A DNA stretch of 8,804 bases. It comes from Synergistaceae bacterium. Its GTDB lineage: Bacteria > Synergistota > Synergistia > Synergistales > Aminobacteriaceae. The notes under the pieces were generated by a model, which made no database searches, was not told where the DNA came from, and saw nothing but the letters and a program-made list of their open reading frames with translations. How positions within the stretch are numbered: the first letter of the stretch is position 1; the number at the start of each line of letters is the position of its first letter. The translations under genes and the position numbers were made by a program. Below are positions 1-6,461 of this stretch, in pieces. The stretch lies in NCBI GenBank assembly GCA_012523155.1, contig JAAYJB010000084.1, positions 1-8,804 of the forward strand. Reading direction: 5' to 3'.

Positions 1-555
1 AAACTGCAGGAAGTGGCACGGTCCTTTCAGGCTGACGTTCTGATCCACGGGAAAGCCCAGGGAAATTCATTCACAAAACAGAAAATTGAAGGCATTACAC
101 TTTTCGGGGTCAGGTCACAGCTTCAGCTCAAGGCTATAATCGCCCAGAACGCCTTCATCATCGGAACTGAGCTGGCGGAGAAGAAAACAAAAGGGACATC
201 TCCCGGAGACGGTGCAGTAAAGGGATTCACCGATCTCGCCCCGAAGATGGCGGGAGAACTGGTCAACAAGGTGGCCTATGCTCTCGTGAGCGGCTCCTCC
301 GGCGGCATTCCGGGGAGGACTTACCGGGTCTCCGTATCAGGTGTCGCATTCGCAGAGGCGAGGACGCTCAGGGATGATCTCGGCCAGGCAGGGGGGATCT
401 CCGGGGTCTACCAGAGAAGCTTCGCCGACAGAACACTCGAAATGGACGTCGTTACTGAAAAAACAGCCGAGGACGTGGCTGTTCTGCTGGAATCCCTGGG
501 GGTGGAGGTGACGGGACTCACTGCGGGCACTGTGGAAGGGAGGAAGGGACCGTGA
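1..555 (+). CDS. CsgG-like two-domain envelope protein, C-terminal part (5' end off window)
   Basis: The reading frame is open to base 1, so the start lies upstream and 184 residues are visible. The GTG at 13 has no Shine-Dalgarno sequence and sits inside a conserved segment, so it is not the start. The visible part begins in the tail of a CsgG/TolB-like fold (residues 5-18, 'VARSFQADVLIHGKA', matching the 'Gk.lGa.yli.Gs' pattern of genes 5 and 7), then a strand/helix stretch to about 97. A second alpha/beta domain follows (about 106-178, 'RTYRVSVSGVAFAEARTL'). Gene 3 (1022-1819) has the same two domains in the same order, so the two are paralogues. The stop overlaps the next start (GTGA, 552-555), implying translational coupling. 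Location in the envelope is inferred from the neighbours; the molecular function is unknown. Confidence 0.75.
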   Translation, partial: KLQEVARSFQADVLIHGKAQGNSFTKQKIEGITLFGVRSQLQLKAIIAQNAFIIGTELAEKKTKGTSPGDGAVKGFTDLAPKMAGELVNKVAYALVSGSSGGIPGRTYRVSVSGVAFAEARTLRDDLGQAGGISGVYQRSFADRTLEMDVVTEKTAEDVAVLLESLGVEVTGLTAGTVEGRKGP

Positions 556-1016
556 AGAAATTTTTCTTGTCCGCTGTTGCAGTCACAGCAGTTTTCCTTA
601 TCATGGAACTCACAGGACCCGCATTCGGCTCCCTGTCGGAAGAGCAGATGTACAGCATCTGGCAGAATAACGGGGGAATCGACGGAATCCAGGTGTTCAG
701 GTATGGGGTCGTCGACTGGACGGGACGCTCTGTGACCTCTGAGGGGAAAGCTCCCCTGGTTTCCCCGGCACCCCATGACAGGCTGCTCGCGAAAAGGGGG
801 GCCCTTGCGGATGCAAGGAGAAACCTTCTCCTGTTGCTGTACGAAATGAAGTTCGGCCTTCCCGAGCGCCTTCAGGCTATAGAGGTGACCGGGGAGGTCG
901 TTGAAGGAAACGTGGACTTTACGGGAATAAATGAGGGAATCTACATAGTGGAAGTGACGGTTCCTCTTGAACGGTTCCTTTCGGAGAGCCTCATCTTCAG
1001 CAGTTCGGTGAGGTGA
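552..1016 (+). CDS. Small secreted LPP20/FlgP-like protein
   Basis: This 154-residue protein starts at GTG 552, which overlaps the previous TGA; GGGAGG at 538-543 lies 8 nt upstream and supports the start. Residues 1-26 form a signal peptide (KK, then a hydrophobic core, ending near PAFG) with no lipobox Cys. The segment at residues 80-110, 'AKRGALADARRNLLLLL', followed by a strand-turn-strand 'IEVTGEVVEG...GIYIVEVTVPL', resembles the helix and beta hairpin of LPP20/FlgP family proteins. Those are small outer-membrane or periplasmic proteins, some of which form flagellar basal discs. No catalytic motif is seen. It lies between two paralogous CsgG-like proteins, so it may be a structural partner of them. 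The family assignment is by pattern only and is moderate. Confidence 0.7.
   Translation: MKKFFLSAVAVTAVFLIMELTGPAFGSLSEEQMYSIWQNNGGIDGIQVFRYGVVDWTGRSVTSEGKAPLVSPAPHDRLLAKRGALADARRNLLLLLYEMKFGLPERLQAIEVTGEVVEGNVDFTGINEGIYIVEVTVPLERFLSESLIFSSSVR
1010..1016 (+). promoter_or_regulatory. Ribosome binding site deciding the start of gene 3
   Basis: GAGGTGA lies 5 nt before ATG 1022 and overlaps the stop codon of the preceding gene. It makes ATG 1022 a better start than the in-frame GTG at 1013, which would fall within this site. The overlap suggests coupled translation. Confidence 0.6.
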
Positions 1017-1021
1017 TTGAA

Positions 1022-1819
1022 ATGAAGCGGGTTTCCCTTCTTTTTGCTGCTGCCATTTTTTTCGCCATTTTTTCCGTTTCTTTGGGGGAAGCAGGTTCTC
1101 CGCCGCTTCCGAAGGGGAAGACTATAGCCGTGCTCGTGAAGGGAACGCAATCCCATGCCGCCGCAGCTCGCTCCATTCTCCTGAAAGGCCTCATCGACGG
1201 AGGATACCGTGCGGTGGATGAAAAACAGCTGGAGAGAATACGGCGCAGCAAGGCAGCCGCCCTTGCTCTTGAAGGAAACGTGGAGGCCATTCTGAAGCTC
1301 GGAAGGACCTACGGGTTCTCCGTTCTTCTTTCCGGGAACATGGCCGTACCGAAACCGGTCCGAAACGAATTCAGCCTGTATACTGCCACTGCCACGTTCT
1401 CTGCCTCGGCATGCTATTCCTCCAGCGGAAAACAGATTTTCGCGGGAACCGAATCCGCCAAGGAGATCGGATACACCCCCGAGGAAGCAGGCCAGAAGGC
1501 TGCCGAAACTGCCGCACGGGCCCTGGCGGAGGTGATCCTCGGGAAGAGGGCTCCGGGACAGCCGGAGGCCGCCGGCACCAGGTACACTCTTTTCATATCG
1601 CCGGTCCGGAGCTTCGCCGAAGCCCACGGAATAGTTGAGAGCTGCCGTACGGCAGGGGCCTCGTCCGCCTCCCTTGTCCGGTTGAGTGCCGGCAGGGCGG
1701 AGGTAGAGGCGGAATTTCAGGGTTCCGCGACGCAGCTTGTTTCCTCGCTGCTCAGGGCAAGAAGAGACCTGGCGGAGGAATCTGTTGAGGGAAACACGAT
1801 CCGCCTCGGGAAACAGTAA
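1022..1819 (+). CDS. Secreted CsgG-like two-domain protein, paralogue of the first gene
   Basis: This protein has 265 residues from ATG 1022. Residues 1-24 are a signal peptide (MKR, hydrophobic core, LGEAG). Residues 33-110 look like a divergent CsgG/TolB-like unit: 'KTIAVLV' opening strand, 'DEKQLERIRRSKA' helix, then 'LKLGRTYGFSVLLSGNM', which lines up with 'VGKVLGAQYLILGSVNL' of gene 7. Residues 187-262 form a second alpha/beta domain ('TRYTLFISPVRSFAEAHGI' to 'EGNTIRL'), matching the C-terminal domain of gene 1. The two-domain plan recalls FlgT-type proteins, which combine CsgG/TolB-like and accessory domains, but identity is too low to call it FlgT by eye. It is the third gene of the run; 30 nt separate it from gene 4. 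It is probably periplasmic and part of the same assembly. Confidence 0.75.
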   Translation: MKRVSLLFAAAIFFAIFSVSLGEAGSPPLPKGKTIAVLVKGTQSHAAAARSILLKGLIDGGYRAVDEKQLERIRRSKAAALALEGNVEAILKLGRTYGFSVLLSGNMAVPKPVRNEFSLYTATATFSASACYSSSGKQIFAGTESAKEIGYTPEEAGQKAAETAARALAEVILGKRAPGQPEAAGTRYTLFISPVRSFAEAHGIVESCRTAGASSASLVRLSAGRAEVEAEFQGSATQLVSSLLRARRDLAEESVEGNTIRLGKQ

Positions 1820-1849
1820 GGCGTCATTCGGGAAAGGGAGGGAATCAAG

Positions 1850-2569
1850 ATGCACACCAGGAGGACAATAAGCAGGAACGTTTTCCTTGCGGCAGCCTTC
1901 GTTCTTTTATGCATTACCGGTCTTTCGGCACCCGCTGCCGGTGAAGTAAGCCTCTTCATCGACGCACACACGGTGAGAGTACACGACCCCGCCATCGGCG
2001 GACAGTCCGTATTGAACGATTTCCGGACGCAGGGTCACCGGACACACAATCACCTTGCCCTTGTCTGGAGTAATGAAGCGGCCTGGGTCTACGACATACG
2101 GACCTCCCAGTGGCTTTCCCAGGGCAATTTCCGGACTCTCCTCGGGACACTGTCGGACGAGTTCGCTCTTGTCTGGAATCAGAACGAGGCTGCGGTCTTC
2201 GACGCGAAAAAGCAGGAATGGATCCGGAGCGACTCCATGCCGTGGACCATCACCGGCGCGGTCCTCTCCCGGGGCATGGCAGCCCTGACGGGCGACGACG
2301 GGTTTGTGGTCTATGATCCGGTCCTCAAGCAGTGGCAGTACGCCAACGATTTTCCAGTGAAGAAGGCCCAGGCGGGAGATGTCCTTGCAGCCGCATGGGA
2401 TGAGAGTTCTCTCGTCCTTTACGACCTTACCCTTCACCAGTGGATCCTGAAGGAAGGGGTATCGGCACAGGCATGCATCATTGACGGACATAAGGCTTCT
2501 GTTTTCACGGCGGACAAGATCCTCGTATACGACGCCATGTCCCACCGGTGGAGCGAGAAGAACCGTTGA
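1850..2569 (+). CDS. Secreted protein of six 36-residue repeats, probable small beta-propeller
   Basis: This 239-residue protein starts at ATG 1850, with GGAGG at 1837-1841 placed 8 nt upstream. Residues 1-30 are a signal peptide ending in APAAG. The mature chain is almost entirely a tandem repeat of the form 'hALVW....AxVYD....QW'. The closing Trp falls at residues 88, 124, 162, 198 and 234, a spacing of 36, 38, 36 and 36. A degenerate first copy (33-52, 'VSLFIDAHTVRVHDP') sits one period earlier. Six copies of about 36 residues fit a compact six-bladed propeller, or an open beta-solenoid. The motif is not Kelch (no Gly-Gly pair) and not standard WD40. Such folds usually serve as binding platforms; no active site is seen. 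Its place in the operon suggests a scaffold role in the envelope complex. Confidence 0.8.
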   Translation: MHTRRTISRNVFLAAAFVLLCITGLSAPAAGEVSLFIDAHTVRVHDPAIGGQSVLNDFRTQGHRTHNHLALVWSNEAAWVYDIRTSQWLSQGNFRTLLGTLSDEFALVWNQNEAAVFDAKKQEWIRSDSMPWTITGAVLSRGMAALTGDDGFVVYDPVLKQWQYANDFPVKKAQAGDVLAAAWDESSLVLYDLTLHQWILKEGVSAQACIIDGHKASVFTADKILVYDAMSHRWSEKNR

Positions 2570-2606
2570 AACTGAACGGGAGTCTCCAGGAAGGGAGGGA
2601 ACGAAC

Positions 2607-3773
2607 ATGAACGCAAATTTTCGCAGGTCCATCATTTCCGTACTGATCCTATTTCTGGCCCTCCTTCCTCTTCGGGCCGGCGCAGCCCCGATGACAGTAG
2701 CCGTTCATCCCTTCCTTTCCCAGGGGGCAAGCTTCCATCTCGGGTCATCCATCAGCGAGATCGTTTCCACATCACTTGCCGGGGCACGGGACATCACCGT
2801 GGTTGAACGGATGCGCCTGGCCGAGGCTGCACGGAAGCAAAAGCTTGCCATGTCAGGCGTTGTGGAGACATCCACGGCTGCAAGAGCCGGAAAACTCGTC
2901 GGTGCGCGCTATTTCATCCTCGGCGCTGTAAGCCGCTTCGGAGCACTTCTGATCGTCACGGCACGGCTTGTGGACGTCCAGAGCGGCAGAGTACTGGAGA
3001 GTTTCGAGCAGACCTCGAAACAGGGGGAGGATGAGATGGTCCTCGTTTCCAGGAATCTCTCAGCGGAACTGCTGGCGTTTCTGAGCGGCGATTCTCCGGC
3101 TCCCGGAGATCCGCAGAAGGATTACAGGTACTATCTCTACGAGGCTCTCGGTTATTACAACCTCGGCCAGTACCGGAAATCTCTCCCCTTCTGGGAGAAA
3201 ATGACACAGCTCAGCCCGCGCAACGGACTGCTCCGGTTTGTCGTCGCAGGCATCTACTTTCAGGCCAAAAGGTATTCCGATGCCCTCCTCGCAGCACAGC
3301 AGGCCGTCACATGGGACCCGTCCTTTGCGGAAGCACATCTTCTCGAGGGAAAAGCCTACTTTCTTCTCGGAGACAACCACAAGGCGACCCCTCCCCTTGA
3401 CAGGGCGCTTGAACTGGATCCCGGACTGACCGAAGCGCTTTTTCTCAAGGGATCGGCGTTCAAGAACAGGAAGCGGGTGGAAGAAGCTGCAGACTATTTC
3501 CTGGAGGCGATACAGTCAGACGAATCCTATGTACCCGCATACCTGGCTCTCGGCCAGCTGCTCCTTGAGAACGGAGCGGCTGACGAAGCGGCGGGGGTGC
3601 TTCTCTCCGGGATGAAACACCAGCCGGAGAACGGTACCCTTCGTTTCCTCCTGGGAACGGCGCACCTTATGCGGGGAGACCTGAAGGGAGCCAAAGAACA
3701 GGCAGCCGCGCTGAAGAAAATAGACGAAAAGCTCTCCAAAGAGCTTGAGGCACTGTGCAGCAAAAACAATTAA
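2607..3773 (+). CDS. Secreted CsgG-like domain protein with C-terminal TPR repeats
   Basis: This protein has 388 residues from ATG 2607. The start is set by GGAGGG at 2594-2599 and by the signal peptide that follows (residues 1-26, RR, hydrophobic core, RAGAA). The frame is open further upstream, but that part overlaps gene 4 and has no coding character. Residues 28-160 are a CsgG-family fold: 'MTVAVHPF' strand, 'VVERMRLAEAARKQKLAMSG', 'AGKLVGARYFILGAVSRFG' and 'VTARLVDVQSGRVL'. CsgG itself is the outer-membrane curli secretion channel, but the wider family includes many periplasmic or membrane-attached accessory proteins. No transmembrane beta-hairpin is obvious here. Residues 172-380 are about six TPR units ('YLYEALGYYNLGQYRKSLPF', 'AEAHLLEGKAYFLLGDNHKA' and others), a protein-binding solenoid. 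The TPR part probably recruits partners such as the neighbouring secreted proteins. Confidence 0.85.
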   Translation: MNANFRRSIISVLILFLALLPLRAGAAPMTVAVHPFLSQGASFHLGSSISEIVSTSLAGARDITVVERMRLAEAARKQKLAMSGVVETSTAARAGKLVGARYFILGAVSRFGALLIVTARLVDVQSGRVLESFEQTSKQGEDEMVLVSRNLSAELLAFLSGDSPAPGDPQKDYRYYLYEALGYYNLGQYRKSLPFWEKMTQLSPRNGLLRFVVAGIYFQAKRYSDALLAAQQAVTWDPSFAEAHLLEGKAYFLLGDNHKATPPLDRALELDPGLTEALFLKGSAFKNRKRVEEAADYFLEAIQSDESYVPAYLALGQLLLENGAADEAAGVLLSGMKHQPENGTLRFLLGTAHLMRGDLKGAKEQAAALKKIDEKLSKELEALCSKNN

Positions 3774-3799
3774 AGTTTTCAGAGAGGAAGTGAAAGGGT

Positions 3800-4537
3800 A
3801 TGAAAAACCGGAATATTTTTCTCCTGAGCGTGTTGGTGATCGGATGTGCCGTTCTCTTTTCACCAGTCCGCGGTTTCGGATGAAGCGGCGGTGACGGGGG
3901 CGGCGGGGCGTCGTCCACAGCGGAGGAAAAGGCGATCGAGAGAATTGTGAACGTGTTCATCTCGAAGGGAACTCTTGAAGGCAGGGACCTGAACGAGGCA
4001 GTCAAGATGGCGGGTTCGATATCAAAGGACGCGGAATGCAGGGCGGCATACCTCGCGGGTGCAAGCCTCCTGAGGAATGGAGAATACGAACAAGGGCGGG
4101 AGTTCATGCTGAAAGCCCTCGACGGCTGTTACGATTTATCCGCAAATTTATGGGGAGATATGGAGAAGCTCCGGACGATCGTCGCGGGAGAGCTCGCCCT
4201 TCACGCAGGAGGCAGGGGAGACTTCCAGACCATAATATCCGTTGAAGAGAAACTGGCAAAGGATCTAGCTACAGACAGGCTTCTGGTCCGGGACGCAAAG
4301 TGCATTCTCCAGGGACGAACGAAGCTCAGGGACATACTGAAATACCACAAGGCCCGGGCCTACCAGGCGTCGAAGATGCCCGCAGAGGCGAAAAACACTC
4401 TTAAAGAACTCCAGTTTGCATCGGGAAAGGTGTTCGTCGACGGCAATGTCGTGGGGCTTAAGGACGCCATTGCGAAACTGCAGCTCCAGGTGGACGGGAA
4501 GGCGCTCCTGTATCTGCTGAGGGTTTCCTGGTGCTGA
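3800..4537 (+). CDS. Secreted helical protein with an in-frame TGA at codon 28 (recoded, or nonsense mutant)
   Basis: From ATG 3800 the frame reads a signal peptide (MKNRN, hydrophobic residues 6-20, SPVRGFG), meets TGA at 3881-3883, and continues in the same frame to TGA 4535-4537; 245 codons in all. GAGG (3784-3787) lies upstream of the ATG at long spacing (12 nt). Right after the TGA comes a Ser/Gly linker (SGGDGGGGASS), then a helical domain. Residues 83-107, 'AYLAGASLLRNGEYEQG', resemble a TPR helix pair. The protein ends in Cys 245. No good start exists downstream of the TGA: GTG 3947 lacks a ribosome site and would give no export signal. The options are selenocysteine insertion, a recent nonsense mutation, or a sequencing error in a Cys or Trp codon. 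TGA ends several other genes here, so it is not a general sense codon. Function unknown; it is the sixth gene of the operon. Confidence 0.6.
3890..3915 (+). other. Possible SECIS-like hairpin just after the in-frame TGA
   Basis: Seven pairs (3890-3896 with 3909-3915, including two G-U pairs) close a 12-nt G/C loop, starting 6 nt after the TGA. Bacterial SECIS hairpins lie in this zone, with a G near the start of the loop, as here. The distance from TGA to loop (about 14 nt) is shorter than usual, and G-rich DNA folds easily by chance, so support is weak. Confidence 0.2.
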
Positions 4538-4567
4538 CAGGCCGGGTAAAATGGAGGCGGCAGAAAG

Positions 4568-5068
4568 ATGAATAGCGGAAGAAAAGGGGGTGCACTGATC
4601 CTTGTTCTCCTGGTCTGTGCCGCGCTTGTTCTCACCCCCTCTCCGGCCGCGGCGGAAATGGTGCTGGCCATTCCTGACTTTCAGGCGGTCGGGTGCATGC
4701 CCTACCTGGGCCCGGCAGTGGCTGAACAGGTCAGGAACAAACTTACAAACCGGGGGCCATGGACGATACTGGAATCCTCGCAGATGAACAGAATAGCATC
4801 GGAACACCGGCTTTCAATGTCAGGCCTCATGGACGGGAAAAAGGCGGTCTCAGTCGGGAAGGTACTGGGTGCCCAATATCTCATCCTGGGAAGCGTCAAC
4901 CTCACGGGATCTGTGTTCACCCTGGCCGCCCGGCTCGTGGACGTGGAAACGGGAACAGTCTATTCCGGCTTTCAGACCGTGACCCATGAAGGGGAAGAGG
5001 GGCTTATCTCCGCAGCTGAAATACTGGCGGACGATATTGCCATGGAACTCGGCGGACCGGACGTGTGA
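4568..5068 (+). CDS. Small secreted CsgG-like protein
   Basis: This 166-residue protein starts at ATG 4568, with GGAGG at 4553-4557. Residues 1-29 are a signal peptide ending PSPAAA. The mature protein is a single CsgG-family domain: 'MVLAIPDFQAVG' opening strand, 'LGPAVAEQVRNKL' helix, 'ESSQMNRIASEHRLSMSG', 'VGKVLGAQYLILGSVNLTG' and 'LAARLVDVETGTVYSGFQT', closing near residue 162. It is plainly a paralogue of residues 28-160 of gene 5, without the TPR tail. In curli systems the CsgG fold oligomerises into a ring; whether this short form does so is unknown. It is the last gene of the run, with the terminator at 5094-5124 just beyond its stop. Its role is inferred to be structural, in the periplasm or at the outer membrane. 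Confidence 0.85.
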   Translation: MNSGRKGGALILVLLVCAALVLTPSPAAAEMVLAIPDFQAVGCMPYLGPAVAEQVRNKLTNRGPWTILESSQMNRIASEHRLSMSGLMDGKKAVSVGKVLGAQYLILGSVNLTGSVFTLAARLVDVETGTVYSGFQTVTHEGEEGLISAAEILADDIAMELGGPDV

Positions 5069-5093
5069 GGATCGAAACGAAAACGGGCGACAA

Positions 5094-5131
5094 AAGAGGG
5101 GCCGGGGTGAACCCGGCCCCTCTTCTCTTTT
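5094..5131. terminator. Bidirectional rho-independent terminator between convergent genes
   Basis: A perfect 13-bp GC-rich stem (5094-5106 with 5112-5124) with the loop GTGAA is followed on the + strand by CTCTTTTC and on the - strand by TTTG. It lies 25 nt after the stop of the last operon gene and 19 nt after the stop of the convergent binding-protein gene, so it probably ends both transcripts. Confidence 0.9.
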
Positions 5132-5143
5132 CGAGCAGCAGAT

Positions 5144-6301
5144 TTACGGCTTTATCTTCTTGAAGAAGACTGCCTTCTTTGCCTCGATGTCAGAAACGAG
5201 CATGATGCCGTCCTTGTCCTTGGGATTGTGGAACTCGTCCATGGTCAGGGTGGCATGCATGAGTTCAAGGCCCTTCGTGGCCTCGAGAGCATCACGGACC
5301 TTCACAGGGTCATCGCTTCCGGCACGCTCCATGGCATCCTTCACCCAGTAGACGCTGTCATATGCCATGACTGCATTCATGAACTCCATGCACTCCGTGC
5401 CGGTCTGCTCCTCGTATTTCCTGAAGAAATCGGCGAGGGTGGGATCGGCCTTGTCTACGTGGCTCACCCAGTAGGTGCCCTTCATGGCGTCGCCTGCGAT
5501 CTCCCACATAAAGTCGCCGTAGCCGTCTCCGCCGATGATCTCGATGTTCAGGTCAAGTTCCCGGGCCTGCTTCACGGCAAGGGGAAGGCACTTGCCCATG
5601 GTGGGGATGATCAGCACGTCGGGATTTGCGTTCTTAATGACCGTAAGCTGGGCACGGAAGTCCACGTCCTCCGCCCGGTGCCCTTCGTCAGCCACGATCT
5701 CTCCGCCGTACTCCTTGAATGACTTCATGAAGAACTCGCGGAGCCCCTGGGAATAGTCGCTGGAGACGTCGTAAAGAACAGCGGCCTTTTTCTTTTTCAG
5801 GTCCTGAGCGGCAAACACGGCGATCATCTTGCCCTGGTAGGGATCAAGGAAGCAGATGCGGAAGTTGTACGGGCGAACCTGCCCCTTCTCGTCCATAGTC
5901 ACGAGGGGGTTCGTAGGGAGGGTCCCGATATGGGGAACCTTGCCCCTGTTGAAAACTGGCGCGGCTGATATGCAGAGGCCGCTTCCGCTGGGGCCGATGA
6001 CCACGCTGACTTCGTCCTGTTCCACAAGGCGCCGCGCGGCATTGACCATATCCTCCTGCCGTGTGCGGCAGTCGTACATGATCACTTCCACCGGCCTGCC
6101 GAGGATACCGCCGGCCGCGTTGATCTCGGCAACGGCGATCTTCACCGACTCGACCTCCGCCACTCCGTAGGCCGCGAAGTCTCCGGTAACAGTAGCTATT
6201 TCACCGATTTTAATGGGATCCGCCGCAAATGCGGGAACAGCAAAAAGACACAGAAGGAACACCAGCGCCACAACTTTACGAATACTGCCCAGACTCCTCA
6301 T
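5144..6301 (-). CDS. Branched-chain amino-acid type ABC transporter periplasmic binding protein
   Basis: This 385-residue protein has a normal length for the LivK/Peripla_BP_6 family. The start is supported by AGGGAGG at 6310-6316. Residues 1-27 are a signal peptide ending PAFAA, with no lipobox Cys. Family features follow in order: 'DPIKIGEIATVTGDFAAYG' (ligand-side first loop), 'AVAEINAAGGILGRPVEVI' (hallmark of the family), 'RRLVEQDEVSVVIGPSGSG', 'PHIGTLPTNP', 'AAVLYDVSSDYSQGL' and 'VDFRAQLTVIKNANPDVLI'. It should bind an amino acid or a related small ligand in the periplasm and pass it to a LivHM/LivGF-type transporter. No such permease or ATPase gene is next to it. The gap to the upstream gene (6317-6461) shows no clear promoter or terminator. 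The exact ligand cannot be read from sequence. Confidence 0.93.
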   Translation of the reverse strand: MRSLGSIRKVVALVFLLCLFAVPAFAADPIKIGEIATVTGDFAAYGVAEVESVKIAVAEINAAGGILGRPVEVIMYDCRTRQEDMVNAARRLVEQDEVSVVIGPSGSGLCISAAPVFNRGKVPHIGTLPTNPLVTMDEKGQVRPYNFRICFLDPYQGKMIAVFAAQDLKKKKAAVLYDVSSDYSQGLREFFMKSFKEYGGEIVADEGHRAEDVDFRAQLTVIKNANPDVLIIPTMGKCLPLAVKQARELDLNIEIIGGDGYGDFMWEIAGDAMKGTYWVSHVDKADPTLADFFRKYEEQTGTECMEFMNAVMAYDSVYWVKDAMERAGSDDPVKVRDALEATKGLELMHATLTMDEFHNPKDKDGIMLVSDIEAKKAVFFKKIKP

Positions 6302-6461
6302 TCTTTCAACCTCCCTAAAAATTATGGATGGACTTCACGGAACAAACACAAAAAACGTATTCTGCCGCCTGCTTCTTCTTCAGCTGCTGTCTGAAAAAAC
6401 ACCGAACAATTCCTGTTGATTCTTTGTATATCTTACTACACCGGGCCCTTTTCCGCACCAT

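Noticed and set aside
1013..1021. GTG 1013 as the start of gene 3
   Set aside because: It falls inside the ribosome site of ATG 1022, which has better spacing.
941..1855. Long open frame on the - strand opposite genes 2 and 3
   Set aside because: It lies antisense to well-supported secreted proteins, has low-complexity Arg/Gly/Ser-rich sequence, and has no ribosome site or family motif.
2481..2606. Upstream extension of the CsgG-TPR gene
   Set aside because: It overlaps gene 4, would bury the signal peptide, and ATG 2607 has a good ribosome site.
3881..3883. TGA read as Trp through an alternative genetic code
   Set aside because: TGA serves as the stop codon of genes 1, 2, 4, 6, 7 and orfA in this window.
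3839..3883. Lipoprotein explanations for gene 6: VIGC at residues 13-16, or an ancestral Cys at the TGA codon
   Set aside because: VIGC is followed by more hydrophobic residues, so it is an unlikely cleavage site. An ancestral Cys at codon 28 would have Arg at -4, which breaks the usual lipobox rule. The second is not excluded, only weaker.
3947..4537. Separate gene starting at GTG 3947, after the in-frame TGA
   Set aside because: No ribosome site at a proper distance and no export signal; the Gly-rich segment before it continues the same frame.
6317..6461. Promoter for the binding-protein gene (CATAAT near the ribosome site; TATACA near 6426)
   Set aside because: Neither has a credible -35 box at a normal spacing, and CATAAT would place the RNA start almost at the ribosome site.
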